Part shown: piece by piece, positions 51,128 to 60,328 of the stretch | Position numbering within the stretch: the stretch's first letter is position 1 | Layout of the letters: the number at the start of each line of letters is the position of its first letter | Source of the DNA: Klebsiella pneumoniae | Lineage (GTDB): Bacteria; Pseudomonadota; Gammaproteobacteria; Pseudomonadales; UBA5518 | Assembly: GCA_945862145.1 (NCBI GenBank) | Contig: CAMAXE010000021.1 | Location: 1-64,000 of the forward strand | Length of the DNA stretch: 64,000 bases | Reading direction: 5' to 3' | Translations under genes and position numbers: made by a program | The notes under the pieces: generated by a model | What the model was told of the DNA's origin: nothing | Seen by the model: the letters and a program-made list of their open reading frames with translations, nothing else | Databases searched by the model: none

Positions 51128-51682
51128 TCAGGGGCGTGGTGCGCTGCCGTTGTCGACTTCGATCAGTAACTCGCGGCGGTCCCAGTCGCGGGCTGCCTCG
51201 GCGATAAGGCGGTAGAAGGCGTGGAGGCTGTCGTTGACGCGGTAGACCTCGAGCATATGCCCCATCAGGGGGCGGGTATCCAGGTAGGCCGCGCCGCGGC
51301 CTTCGCCGGTGACTAATTCCGTGGCGACGGGGAAACCGAGCGCCTCGTAGTGGGCCACGGTTGCCGCGTAATCCTGCGGAAACATCGCCACATGGTGGAG
51401 GCCTTCCTCGCCGGGCGCGAACATGTCGCGAAAGGCCGAGGGCTCCGGGTTGTGCTGGCACACCAGTTCGATCTGCATATCACCCGACTGCACGTGGGCT
51501 GCCGAAATGTCGAGCGGCATCGGGGTGCCCCGGTAGAGCGTGTTGGTGAGACGGATATGCCGGCGGACGATGAAGGGCCCGAGGCCGAAGCACCGGTGCC
51601 AGCGCAGGATGGCGGCATCGAGATCCGCAACCACATAGGCGGTCTGGACGATGCGCAGGGGCGGTAGTGAGGGAGCTTGCAT
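51128..51682 (-). CDS. VOC-family (glyoxalase-like) protein
   Basis: This 184-residue protein has a glyoxalase/dioxygenase fold with two beta-alpha-beta-beta-beta modules: QTAYVVADLDAAILRWHRCFGLGPF at the start (an early His), GDMQIELVCQHN, EEGLHHVAMFPQDY, and GHMLEVYRV near the end with the late Glu. Such proteins bind a metal and act on methylmalonyl-CoA, catechols or lactoylglutathione. The ATG at 51682 starts at the domain. It lies between the TonB receptor and P450 copy C. Confidence 0.85.
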   Translation of the reverse strand: MQAPSLPPLRIVQTAYVVADLDAAILRWHRCFGLGPFIVRRHIRLTNTLYRGTPMPLDISAAHVQSGDMQIELVCQHNPEPSAFRDMFAPGEEGLHHVAMFPQDYAATVAHYEALGFPVATELVTGEGRGAAYLDTRPLMGHMLEVYRVNDSLHAFYRLIAEAARDWDRRELLIEVDNGSAPRP

Positions 51683-51767
51683 CACAGGTCCTCGGTGAAA
51701 CGCGGATCTGCGCAGGGAGAGAGAGGATCCGGTGCGCACGGCGGCTGCCGCACGCACCGGAAGAGGC

Positions 51768-54143
51768 TCAGAACTTGACGGTGAGCTCCGCGCCAAACCA
51801 GCGCGGACGGTTGATCGTGCCGAAGCTCCAGAGGCCGGGCACGTACTGCGGGGTCGCGTTAGAGGCGCTGGTGGCGTTGTAGGCGCCGCCCACGTCCAGG
51901 ATGTGCTGGAAGTAGTCCTCGTCGGTCAGGTTTTTGCCGAACACCGAAACCGTCCAGAGGTCGGTCTCGTAGGACAGCGACATATCGAGGATGCCATAGG
52001 CCTCGTTCAGGCCTATCGGCGCGTTGCCGTAGTGCGTGCTGCCATTAGCCATCGCGTAGGTGGTGTTGGCACCAACCCAGTAGTCGTCCTTCCAGGCGTA
52101 GTTGGCGCTGGCAACCAGGAAGGCCCCGTTCGAGAGCTGGTACTCGTAAAGAGCGCTCAGGTTCGCGGTCCACTCTGGCGCTCGACGCAGCTCGAAGTCC
52201 GACTTGTCGAGCGGCAGCCCCGACGGATCAGCCACGGTCCATTCGTCGTAGGAGGCGTCCATGTAGCCCAGGTTGAAGCCCAGCGTCAGGCCGTCGACCG
52301 GCAGGTACTGGGCCTCGATCTCGAGACCATTGATCGTGGCGGCACCGGCGTTTTGAACCAACGTAAGGGTCACGGCGCCATCTGTGCCCGGCAACACCAC
52401 GTCTTCCTGCTTGTCGGTGTAATCCACGAAGAAGGCAGAGACGTTCAATTGCAGGCGGCTGTCCATCCAGGTGGTCTTGGCGCCCACCTCAAAGCTCTTC
52501 ACTTTCTCCGGATCATAGGGACCCGAGTTGGCCGGTGCGGTGTTGCGGCCGTTGAAGCCGCCGGAACGGAAGCCCTCAGAGTAGGAGGCGTAGACCATGC
52601 CGTTCTCGATGTCGTAGCTCAAGCCCACCCGCGGGGTGAATTTGCTCCAGTCTTCCTTGCCGGTAAATGGCACGTTGGTTTCGCCGGTGACCGGGTCGGT
52701 GTAGGTCGCCTGGTACTGGCCCAGGGCGCCGTCGCAGTCGCCCCAGCTCTTGGTCGTGCGCTTGCGGATGCCATCAAAGTCGGTGGAGAAACCGTTCGCA
52801 TCGGGCACCGTGAACTTCTGGCAGTACGACTTTTCTTCTTCGGTGTAACGGCCGCCCAGCGAGAGGGTGAGGCCTTCCATGAGATCCCAGTCGACTTGGC
52901 CGAATATGGCCTTGCTCGTGGTGTCCTGAGTGGAATGCGGGGAATCGTTGAAGCCGCCGAAGAAATAGGTGTTCTGCCAGGCGTCGTAGTTGCTGTCCCA
53001 GTAGAAGGCGCCGAGGATGGATTTGCCCCAGCTCCAGTCGCTCTCAAGGCGCATCTCGATGCTGGCCTGCGCCTCGTCCTGCGGGCGCGAGACGCGGAAC
53101 ACGTCAAGAGATGCGGCATCAAATTCCTGCAGCGAGGTCTCCTTCATGTCGCGCCAGCCAACGATGGTCACCAGGCGCTGGCCTTCGGCCAGGTCGACCC
53201 CCAGATTGGCAGTGACGGCGTCGATTTCCACGGACGCTTTCTGGTTGGTGGCGGTGTGGGTGTTGCGATGGAAATCCGCATCCGAGCGCGGGCCATGCTC
53301 GTCGCCGAACAGGCCGAAGTCGTAGAGGAGTTCGCCAGCTTCGCTCAAACCAGTGACCGGACGCACCGGCGTCTTATCATCGATATGGTCGTAAATCAGG
53401 TGCAGCGAGATGTCTTCGGTGGGGGTCCACAGGCCAGACAGGCTGACGCTGCCGTAATCGCTGTCGCCCTCGCGCTTGCCGCGGGTCTCGTTGTCGAAGT
53501 AGCCACCGCCATCGGTCTTAACCGCGGTGATCTTGGTGGCCAGCGTGTCGTTCAGGATCGAGGGCAGGTTCAGGGCGGCCTTGATGTCGCGCTGGTTGTC
53601 CTCGGCCATCGTGAGGCTCACTTTGCCGCCCAGTTCGCCGGTGGGCTTGGCGCGGATGATGTGGATCAGGCCGCCGATGGTGTTGCGGCCAAACAGGTTG
53701 CCCTGCGGTCCGCGCAGCACTTCAACGCGCTCAGCGTCCCAGACGTTCAGGAGCGCACCGGTGCTGGTCTGCAGGTAGATGCCATCCTGATAGACCGCCA
53801 CTGCGGGGTCGAAGCTCTTTTCGACGTCGTTCAGTTGCATGCCGCGGATGGCGATCGAGGCGGTGCCGTTGCCGAGCGTGGGGTCGATGATCAGGTTGGG
53901 CGACATGCCGGCTACATCAAGGATGTCCCGCGCAAAGCGCTTGTCGAGCATCCGTGCGTCCATGACGGATACCGAAATGGGTACCGTCTGTACGTTTTCC
54001 TCGCGCTTCTGCGCGGTGACCAGGACTTCTTCGATCTGGCCGCTGATCTCGCGCTGGGCGAGAGCGGGTGCGCTGAGGCCCAGCAGGTTCAGTGCTGCCA
54101 GGCCGATGCCTGCTGCCATCCGTGTTTTCTGTGCGTTGAGCAT
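51768..54143 (-). CDS. TonB-dependent outer-membrane receptor
   Basis: This 791-residue receptor has a signal peptide (MAAGIGLAALNLLGLSAPALA), a TonB box (IEEVLVTAQKRE), and a plug domain (IAIRGMQLND, VAVYQDGIYLQ, ERVEVLRGPQGNLFGRNTIGG). A long beta-barrel follows, ending in Phe (WFGAELTVKF). GAGGAG precedes the ATG at 54143. Relatives with this plug pattern import non-siderophore organic substrates in sphingomonads and marine gamma-proteobacteria. Its placement ahead of the VOC and P450 genes suggests it brings in the substrate of that pathway. Confidence 0.94.
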   Translation of the reverse strand: MLNAQKTRMAAGIGLAALNLLGLSAPALAQREISGQIEEVLVTAQKREENVQTVPISVSVMDARMLDKRFARDILDVAGMSPNLIIDPTLGNGTASIAIRGMQLNDVEKSFDPAVAVYQDGIYLQTSTGALLNVWDAERVEVLRGPQGNLFGRNTIGGLIHIIRAKPTGELGGKVSLTMAEDNQRDIKAALNLPSILNDTLATKITAVKTDGGGYFDNETRGKREGDSDYGSVSLSGLWTPTEDISLHLIYDHIDDKTPVRPVTGLSEAGELLYDFGLFGDEHGPRSDADFHRNTHTATNQKASVEIDAVTANLGVDLAEGQRLVTIVGWRDMKETSLQEFDAASLDVFRVSRPQDEAQASIEMRLESDWSWGKSILGAFYWDSNYDAWQNTYFFGGFNDSPHSTQDTTSKAIFGQVDWDLMEGLTLSLGGRYTEEEKSYCQKFTVPDANGFSTDFDGIRKRTTKSWGDCDGALGQYQATYTDPVTGETNVPFTGKEDWSKFTPRVGLSYDIENGMVYASYSEGFRSGGFNGRNTAPANSGPYDPEKVKSFEVGAKTTWMDSRLQLNVSAFFVDYTDKQEDVVLPGTDGAVTLTLVQNAGAATINGLEIEAQYLPVDGLTLGFNLGYMDASYDEWTVADPSGLPLDKSDFELRRAPEWTANLSALYEYQLSNGAFLVASANYAWKDDYWVGANTTYAMANGSTHYGNAPIGLNEAYGILDMSLSYETDLWTVSVFGKNLTDEDYFQHILDVGGAYNATSASNATPQYVPGLWSFGTINRPRWFGAELTVKF

Positions 54144-54492
54144 GGGTTGAGTCTCCTCGAGGGTTGCGGCCTGCGGGCCTTTTTTCTCTTTAGCTTGGCA
54201 TGCCGGTCGAAGCCGGGCCATACGGCGTCCAGATTCTTCCGATCCTGCCACCCAAGTGTCAACCAAAACATTCAGGCTTGCCGGTTTTCCCGCTTTGCAC
54301 CGCTCTCCGCGGTGAGCCGGTGGGATCGTTCATCCTTCAAGGGGACTTAATTAAAAATATTCATCCTCAGCTCTGCCGCGGGTCGCGTCGGCATGGGAGC
54401 CGCGACTCGGCTGCTGCCCCGGGGCCTCCCGGTCGGGCCATAATGGCCGCCGCTCGCCGAGACCGGCGCGTCAGGCCACAGGGGAGTTCTGC
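54144..54492. promoter_or_regulatory. Divergent promoter region of the TonB receptor and SDR operon
   Basis: These 349 bases hold no gene. A strongly AT-rich patch at about 54346-54372 (TTAATTAAAAATATTC) contrasts with the GC-rich surroundings. It contains -10-like sequences on both strands and is flanked by a direct repeat TTCATCCT at about 54339 and 54370. This is the likely promoter and operator zone for both directions; exact start sites cannot be fixed. Confidence 0.4.
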
Positions 54493-55236
54493 ATGGATCT
54501 GCAACTGATTGGAAAGCGCGCCCTCGTTACCGGTGCTTCCAGCGGGCTGGGGCTTGCCTGCGCGCGGTCGCTAGTGGCCGAGGGTGCCATTGTCACGCTG
54601 GTGGCACGGTCCACGGCGCGACTCGAGCGGGCGCAGGCGGAGCTGGGCGCAGGCACGCACGTCGTGGCGGCGGACCTCGCGTCGCTTGCCGATATCGAGC
54701 GTATGGTGCAGGAGGCCGAGGCGCTCATGGGCGGCATCGACATCCTGGTGGCGAATGCGGGCGGACCGCCGCCGGGTAGCTTCGAGAGCACCGATGTTGC
54801 TGCCTATCCGGCGGCCCTGCAGTTGAGCCTCATCTCGACGGTCGCGATGTGCAAGGCGACGGTGCCGGCGATGCGCGCGCGGGGCTGGGGGCGGGTGATT
54901 GCCATCACGTCCATCGCCGTGCGCGAGCCCATCGCGCAGCTGATCCTGTCCAACACCGCGCGTGCCGGCCTCACCGGCTTCCTGAAGACTCTTGCCACAG
55001 AAGTTGCAGGCGATGGCGTCACGGTGAATTCCGTGCAGCCCGGACTGCATGCCACCGACCGGCTCCGCGAAGTGTTCGGTGACACCACCAGGCTTGCCGC
55101 GGGCCTCCCGGTCGGTAAGCTCGGTGATCCGGCGGATTTCGGGCGCATCGTGAGCTTCCTGTGTTCGCCGACGGCTGAGTTCATCACGGGGGCTGCGATT
55201 CCGGTGGACGGTGGCGCGAGCCACGGCCTCCAGTAG
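54493..55236 (+). CDS. SDR-family protein lacking the YxxxK motif
   Basis: This 247-residue SDR fold has an intact cofactor loop (ALVTGASSGLGLACARS), ANAGGPPPG, ITSIAVREP and a normal end (AAIPVDGGASHGLQ). Where classical SDRs have Tyr-x-x-x-Lys it reads SNTARAGLTG (54949 onward), with Asn and Arg. This SN-x-x-RAG form recurs in a known SDR subgroup, so it is a lineage trait rather than damage, but the mechanism must differ. It heads the plus-strand operon running to 62547. Confidence 0.87.
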   Translation: MDLQLIGKRALVTGASSGLGLACARSLVAEGAIVTLVARSTARLERAQAELGAGTHVVAADLASLADIERMVQEAEALMGGIDILVANAGGPPPGSFESTDVAAYPAALQLSLISTVAMCKATVPAMRARGWGRVIAITSIAVREPIAQLILSNTARAGLTGFLKTLATEVAGDGVTVNSVQPGLHATDRLREVFGDTTRLAAGLPVGKLGDPADFGRIVSFLCSPTAEFITGAAIPVDGGASHGLQ

Positions 55237-55337
55237 GCGGCGCGAAAAACAGTCAAATCGGTTTGTTTTCCGGATTTGCATCTGGTAGCGTCTGGCCTCG
55301 TTTTACCGGCCTGACACCATAGAAAGGGGCGCGCAGC

Positions 55338-56096
55338 ATGGATCTCGGACTCAAGGGCAAAAAAGCAGTTGTCACCGGTGGCACCCGCGGCATTGGCCGC
55401 GCGATCGCCGAGGCGCTGGCCGCCGAGGGCGTGGATGTCGCGGTCTGTGCCCGCAACGCGCAGGAAATCGAAGAGACCGTGGGCGCCCTGAAGGCGCGTG
55501 GCGTCAATGCCTGCGGTGCGGCAGTCGACATCAGCCACGCCGAAACCTATCAGGCGTGGATCGCAGAGGCTGCGCGCGAGCTGGGCGGTATTGATATTTT
55601 CGTGGCCAATGTGAGCGCGGGCGGTGGCATGGGGGAGGCGGCATGGCGCGCCAACTTCGAGACCGATCTGCTGGGCACCACCCGCGGCATCGACGCCGCC
55701 ATGCCGGCATTAAAGGCCTCGGGCTCCGGGTCCATCGTGATCATCAGCTCCACGGCGGCCGTCGAGACCTTCATCGCACCGCAGCCCTACAACGCCATCA
55801 AGGCAGCCCTCATCACGCACGCCAAGCAATTGAGCCAGGCGCTGGCCGTCGACGGCATCCGCGTCAATTGCGTCTCGCCAGGGCCGGTGGACTTTCCGGG
55901 CGGAGCCTGGGAGTACATCAAGAACAACATGGCCGACCTCTACAACTCCACCCTGGCGCAGATCCCGCGGGGCAGCATGGGCACTCCGGCTGAAGTTGCC
56001 AACGCGGTGGTGTTCCTGGCCAGCCCGGCTGCCAGCCTGATCACCGGCGTCAACCTGATCGCCGACGCGGGCTTCACCAAGCGCGTGCAGCTCTGA
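55338..56096 (+). CDS. Short-chain dehydrogenase/reductase
   Basis: This 252-residue classical SDR has AVVTGGTRGIGRAIAEAL, a NVSAGGG motif where NNAG is usual, the catalytic Ser in IISSTAAVE, Tyr and Lys in QPYNAIKAAL, and the terminal GFTKRVQL. It would oxidise an alcohol or reduce a ketone with NAD(P). Unlike its upstream SDR neighbour it keeps the full catalytic set. The ThuA-like gene starts 2 bases after its stop. Confidence 0.9.
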   Translation: MDLGLKGKKAVVTGGTRGIGRAIAEALAAEGVDVAVCARNAQEIEETVGALKARGVNACGAAVDISHAETYQAWIAEAARELGGIDIFVANVSAGGGMGEAAWRANFETDLLGTTRGIDAAMPALKASGSGSIVIISSTAAVETFIAPQPYNAIKAALITHAKQLSQALAVDGIRVNCVSPGPVDFPGGAWEYIKNNMADLYNSTLAQIPRGSMGTPAEVANAVVFLASPAASLITGVNLIADAGFTKRVQL

Positions 56097-56098
56097 CC

Positions 56099-56854
56099 GT
56101 GGCCGGCGGCAGGAGCGACCGCCTCGACGCCTACCTGGTCGCAGGGGGCAAGTACCACAACATCGATTTCGCGCGCCTCGAGTTGTTGAAGCTGCTGGCC
56201 GAGCAGCCCAGGCTGCGCGTGGGGGTGGGTTCGGATTATTCCGACATCGAGGCCATCTGCAGCGCCGACTTCATCATCTCCTACACCTGCGACGTGGTGC
56301 CGACGCCGGCGCAGACCGAGCGGCTGCGCGCGGCGGTAGCGGCAGGCAAGAAGTGGTTTGCCCTGCACGGCACCAACTCGATCCTGCGTTTCCTGGCCGA
56401 CGGGCGGGTCGACAGCCCGCGCGAGAACGACCCTTTCATGGAGTTGCTCGGCAGCCAGTTCCTCTCGCATCCGCCGATCGCGCCGTATCTGGTCGAGCCG
56501 AGCGACCCCGAGCACCCGCTGGTGCAGGGCATCGATCCCTTCACGGTGGATGATGAGCTCTACCTCTCAGCCGTGCACGGTGAACATCATCTTCTGCTGC
56601 ATACCCGCTGGACCGGCACGACACCGGTGTTCGTCGATAGCGAGTGGCACGAAGACCTGCCGCGGCCCTGCATGTATCTGCATCCCTTCGGCGCCGGCGA
56701 GGTCTTGTATCTCACGTTGGGGCACTGTCGCGGCAAGTACGACATGCAGCCGCTGATCGAGGAATACCCGGAGGTGGAGCTCGGCTCCTGGAAAACCCCC
56801 GAGTACACCGAGTTGCTGCGCCGCGGCATTCGCTGGGCGATGGGCGCGCTGTAG
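56099..56854 (+). CDS. ThuA-like domain protein, second copy
   Basis: This 251-residue ThuA-fold protein starts at GTG 56099. It has YLVAGGKYHNIDFARLEL, DFIISYTCD, AGKKWFALHGTNS, and the late GAGEVLYLTLGHCRGKYDM. It is clearly related in fold to the protein at 39068 but not a close copy. ThuA members are tied to keto-sugar breakdown without a settled reaction. Here too it is translated directly after an SDR, so the SDR/ThuA partnership occurs twice in the window. Confidence 0.82.
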   Translation: MAGGRSDRLDAYLVAGGKYHNIDFARLELLKLLAEQPRLRVGVGSDYSDIEAICSADFIISYTCDVVPTPAQTERLRAAVAAGKKWFALHGTNSILRFLADGRVDSPRENDPFMELLGSQFLSHPPIAPYLVEPSDPEHPLVQGIDPFTVDDELYLSAVHGEHHLLLHTRWTGTTPVFVDSEWHEDLPRPCMYLHPFGAGEVLYLTLGHCRGKYDMQPLIEEYPEVELGSWKTPEYTELLRRGIRWAMGAL

Positions 56855-56884
56855 CGGCGGCTGCGGGCGCAAGGGGCAACGCGA

Positions 56885-58084
56885 ATGAACCTGGAGTTGA
56901 GCGCAGAAGATCTTGCCTTCCGCCAGGACGTGCGCGATTTCCTTCGCGACCATCTCCCGCCGCATCTGGTGGATGCCGCGCGCCGCACCACCACTGTATT
57001 CGTCGATCGCGCGGTAGCACTCGAGTGGCAGGGCATCCTCGCCGCACGTGGTTGGGCGGCGCCGTCCTGGCCGGTGGAGTGGGGCGGCACCGACTGGACA
57101 CCAACGCAGCGCTACCTCTTCGCTCTGGAGTGCTTTCGGGCCGGAGCGCCTCGGCTCATCCCGCTTGGGCTCGGCATGCTCGCGCCCGTGTTGCTTGCCT
57201 TTGGTACCGAGGCGCAGAAGCGTCACTACCTCCCGAAAATCCTGAGCGGTGAGCACTACTGGTGCCAAGGCTATTCCGAGCCCGGCTCCGGTTCCGACCT
57301 GGCGAGCCTGCAGCTTAAAGCGGAGCGTCGTACCGATCATTACCTGCTTAACGGCAGCAAGCTCTGGACTACTCACGCCCACTTTGCCGACCATATTTTT
57401 TGCCTCGTGCGCACCGACGCCACTGGCAAGCCGCAGCAGGGCATCAGCTTTCTGCTGGTGCCGCTTGACCTGCCGGGCATCGAGATCCGCCCGATCATCA
57501 CCATGGGCATGAGCCACGAGGTGAATCAGGTTTTCTTCCAGGATGTGCAGGTGCCGCTCGCCAACCTGGTGGGCGAGGAAGGCAAGGGCTGGACCTGCGC
57601 GAAGTACCTGCTCGAGTTCGAGCGCGGCGGCGGCAGCACCGCGGCGCTGCGACAGCACGAGTTGGACGCCGTGAAGCATCTGCTGGCCGACATGCGCGCC
57701 GTCGATCCCGAACTCGACACCGACCGGCAACTGCGCAAGGCCATCGCGCGTATCGAGATCGACATCAAGGCGCTCGAGATGACGGAGTTGCGTGTTCTCG
57801 CCACACTCGCGGCGGGCGGCAATCCGGGTCCGGAATCCTCGGCGCTCAAGATCGCCACGGTGGATGTAGAGCAGCGCATCCATGAACTCGCCCTGGTGCT
57901 GATCGGCGCTCACGCGCTGGTGTTCACCGATGAGATCACCACCATGGCCTCGTCTTCCATGGGTGTTCCCGATCACGCAGCGCCGTTCCTGGGGCGCTAC
58001 CTGAACGGCCGTGCCGCCTCGATTTTCGGCGGTTCCCACGAAGTGCAGCTCAACATCATCGCGAAATCCGTGCTCGGACTCTGA
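56885..58084 (+). CDS. Acyl-CoA dehydrogenase-family protein without the usual catalytic Glu
   Basis: This 399-residue protein of the FadE/PimC-like branch has APSWPVEWGGTDWT, CQGYSEPGSGSDLA, LNGSKLWTTHAHFAD and the C-terminal SIFGGSHEVQLNIIAK. Where most acyl-CoA dehydrogenases have YEGT, it has FGGS (58025-58036), so the standard catalytic Glu is absent. In this branch the base lies elsewhere, or the protein pairs with another subunit. It sits between ThuA-like and Rieske genes in one operon and probably desaturates a bulky CoA ester. Confidence 0.87.
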   Translation: MNLELSAEDLAFRQDVRDFLRDHLPPHLVDAARRTTTVFVDRAVALEWQGILAARGWAAPSWPVEWGGTDWTPTQRYLFALECFRAGAPRLIPLGLGMLAPVLLAFGTEAQKRHYLPKILSGEHYWCQGYSEPGSGSDLASLQLKAERRTDHYLLNGSKLWTTHAHFADHIFCLVRTDATGKPQQGISFLLVPLDLPGIEIRPIITMGMSHEVNQVFFQDVQVPLANLVGEEGKGWTCAKYLLEFERGGGSTAALRQHELDAVKHLLADMRAVDPELDTDRQLRKAIARIEIDIKALEMTELRVLATLAAGGNPGPESSALKIATVDVEQRIHELALVLIGAHALVFTDEITTMASSSMGVPDHAAPFLGRYLNGRAASIFGGSHEVQLNIIAKSVLGL

Positions 58085-58102
58085 GACGGCGAAGGGGCAC
58101 AG

Positions 58103-59275
58103 ATGCAGCGCGAACAATTGCTCGAGGAAGCGCGGATACTGATCGATCTGGTCGAGCGCAAAACGACCTCGCTCGCTGATTCGGTGATGATGCTCGAGGC
58201 TGCGGAGTACGCCGATCCGGGCCTGTTCCAGCGCGAGAGCAGCGAGCTGTTCCGCAACCACGCCCAGTTCGTCGGCCCGAGTTGCATGCTGCCGGAGCCC
58301 GGTGATTTCTACGCCTTCGCCGACACCGGCATCCCCATTCTCGTGGTGCGCCGGCAGGACCGCTCGCTCGCGGCCTTCGTCAACATCTGCAGCCACCGCG
58401 GTGCGCCACTCGGCGAGGGTTGCGGGCATGCGAAAAAGAGCCGCATGTTCTCCTGTCCCTACCACGGCTGGAGCTACGACCTCGACGGCAAGCTCATCGG
58501 CGTGCCGTTCGGCAACGAGGGATTCGGCGAGTTGGACCGCTCAACGCTGGGCCTGCGCCCGCTCGCCGTGCAGGAGCACGATGGCTTTATTTTCGTGATG
58601 CCCAACCCGGAGCTCGGCTTTGACGCCGCGCAGCTGCTGGCGGGTATCGGGCCCACCATGAGCGGCTTCGGCATGGCGCGTTACCACCTGCTTGGCATCA
58701 AGCGCGTGGAGACGGCGATCAACTGGAAGCTGAACATGGACACCTTCCACGAGTTCTACCATTTCGAGGCGCTGCATCCCGAAACCATCGCCACCATGAG
58801 CCACAACAACGTCTGTCATTACCGGCAGTACGGACGCAACCACAGCCTGAGCTCGCCGCGCATCGGTATCGAGGCGCTGCGCGGGCAGGACGAGCAGGAC
58901 TGGAACATCCGCGACAACATCTCCTTCGTGAACTACATCTTCCCCAACACGGTCATTTTTGTAGTTGGGGATCATTTCCAGACCTGGCGCGTCTATCCCG
59001 TCGACGCCCGCCGCTCGGTGGTCTATCACAGTATGTTCGTGCCCGAGTTGCCGCAGACCGAGTCCGCGCGCGCCGAGCTCGAGGCCTTCTTCCAGATGAT
59101 CAACGACGTGGCCGTCCGCGAGGACTACACGCTGGTCGAGAGGATGCAGCTGGCCGTGAACTCGGGGCTCAGCCGTCGCGTGCACATCGGGCGCAACGAG
59201 CCCGGTGTCCAGAACATGCACCGCCAGATCCGCGATCTGCTGGCGCCTGCCGAGGTGCTGCGCCTGCAGCGATGA
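58103..59275 (+). CDS. Rieske non-heme iron oxygenase, alpha subunit
   Basis: This 390-residue oxygenase has the Rieske ligands in CSHRGAPLGEGCG and FSCPYHGWSYDLDGKLIG. The mononuclear iron site is in NMDTFHEFYHFEALHPET (two His four residues apart in YHFEALH). The N-terminal 90 residues are helical, as in KshA- or phthalate-type enzymes. It probably hydroxylates or demethylates the substrate of this operon. No beta subunit or reductase is beside it. It follows the acyl-CoA dehydrogenase by 18 bases. Confidence 0.91.
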   Translation: MQREQLLEEARILIDLVERKTTSLADSVMMLEAAEYADPGLFQRESSELFRNHAQFVGPSCMLPEPGDFYAFADTGIPILVVRRQDRSLAAFVNICSHRGAPLGEGCGHAKKSRMFSCPYHGWSYDLDGKLIGVPFGNEGFGELDRSTLGLRPLAVQEHDGFIFVMPNPELGFDAAQLLAGIGPTMSGFGMARYHLLGIKRVETAINWKLNMDTFHEFYHFEALHPETIATMSHNNVCHYRQYGRNHSLSSPRIGIEALRGQDEQDWNIRDNISFVNYIFPNTVIFVVGDHFQTWRVYPVDARRSVVYHSMFVPELPQTESARAELEAFFQMINDVAVREDYTLVERMQLAVNSGLSRRVHIGRNEPGVQNMHRQIRDLLAPAEVLRLQR

Positions 59276-59347
59276 GAGAAATCAGACCCATCCACCGGCG
59301 CCGCCTGGCGAGGCGTGCCGGCCAACCGCCGACCGGGAGATAACGCG

Positions 59348-60316
59348 ATGTCATTGAACCGAGAGCAACTGCTGCGCGCCTACCGCCAGATGTGCACCAT
59401 CCGCGTCTTTGAGGACCGGGCCCATGCGGAGATCATGAACGGCCAGATCGCCGGCTTCACGCACCTCTACGCGGGGCAGGAGGCCAACGCGGTCGGGGTG
59501 TGCGAACACCTGGGTGTCGGCGACACCATCATCAGCACCCACCGCGGCCACGGCCACTGCATCGCCAAGGGCGCCGATGTGATCGGCATGATGAAGGAGC
59601 TCTGGGGCTCCTCCGAGGGCTTGTGCAAGGGCAAGGGCGGCAGCATGCACATCGCCGATATCGACCAGGGCATCCTGGGCGCCAACGGCATCGTGGCCGG
59701 CGGCCCGCCGATATCGGTGGGCGCGGCGCTGGCGGCGAAAATCCGTGGCCTTGACAGCGTCGCCGTCTCCTTCAGTGGGGATGGCTCGGTGAACCAAGGC
59801 ACCTGTTTCGAGGCCATGAACCTTGCGGTAGTGCTCAAGGTGCCGGCGATCTTCGTCATCGAGAACAACTACTACTCCGAGCACACCAGCATCAACTACG
59901 CGGTGGGCTGCAAGGATTTGAAGGCGCGCACCGAGGCTTTCGGCTTCCCGGTGTTCGTTGCCGACGGTTCGGATTTCTTCGCGGTGTACGAGGCCGCAGG
60001 CAAAGCGATCGCCCACGCCCGCGCCGGCAACGGACCGGCCGGTGTGTTCTGCGAGATGGGCCGTTTCCACGGCCACTTCGTCGGCGACCCTGAGGGTTAT
60101 CGCGGCCCCGGTGAGGTAAAGCGCCTGCGACAGGACTTCTGCTGCCTGAAGAAATTCCGTGCCCGGATGGAGCAGACCGGCGAGCTCGCAGTCGCGGAAC
60201 TCGATGACATCGATGCCGCGGTGAATGCCCTGATCGACGAGGCGGTGCTTGCCGCGCGCGCCGCCCGGCGGCCGGTTGCGGCCGAGGTCGCCACCGACGT
60301 CTACGTGAACTACTAG
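59348..60316 (+). CDS. 2-oxo acid/acetoin dehydrogenase E1 alpha subunit
   Basis: This 322-residue thiamine-diphosphate subunit has YAGQEANAVGVCEHL, STHRGHGHCIAKG, GKGGSMHIAD and the ThDP motif SGDGSVNQGTCFEA to ENNYY. The ATG at 59348 has GGGAGA ahead; an earlier ATG at 59315 lacks family residues. With the beta subunit 12 bases downstream it forms the E1 heterotetramer that decarboxylates acetoin, pyruvate or a related 2-oxo acid. Length and motifs resemble AcoA most, but substrate cannot be fixed. Confidence 0.92.
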   Translation: MSLNREQLLRAYRQMCTIRVFEDRAHAEIMNGQIAGFTHLYAGQEANAVGVCEHLGVGDTIISTHRGHGHCIAKGADVIGMMKELWGSSEGLCKGKGGSMHIADIDQGILGANGIVAGGPPISVGAALAAKIRGLDSVAVSFSGDGSVNQGTCFEAMNLAVVLKVPAIFVIENNYYSEHTSINYAVGCKDLKARTEAFGFPVFVADGSDFFAVYEAAGKAIAHARAGNGPAGVFCEMGRFHGHFVGDPEGYRGPGEVKRLRQDFCCLKKFRARMEQTGELAVAELDDIDAAVNALIDEAVLAARAARRPVAAEVATDVYVNY

Positions 60317-60328
60317 GAGCCCGCCACC

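Noticed and set aside
51732-54350. Very long plus-strand open frame (about 870 codons) opposite the TonB receptor
   Set aside because: It is the antisense of a clear receptor gene; the translation is His/Val/Gly-rich without any family motif, a usual artefact of high GC.
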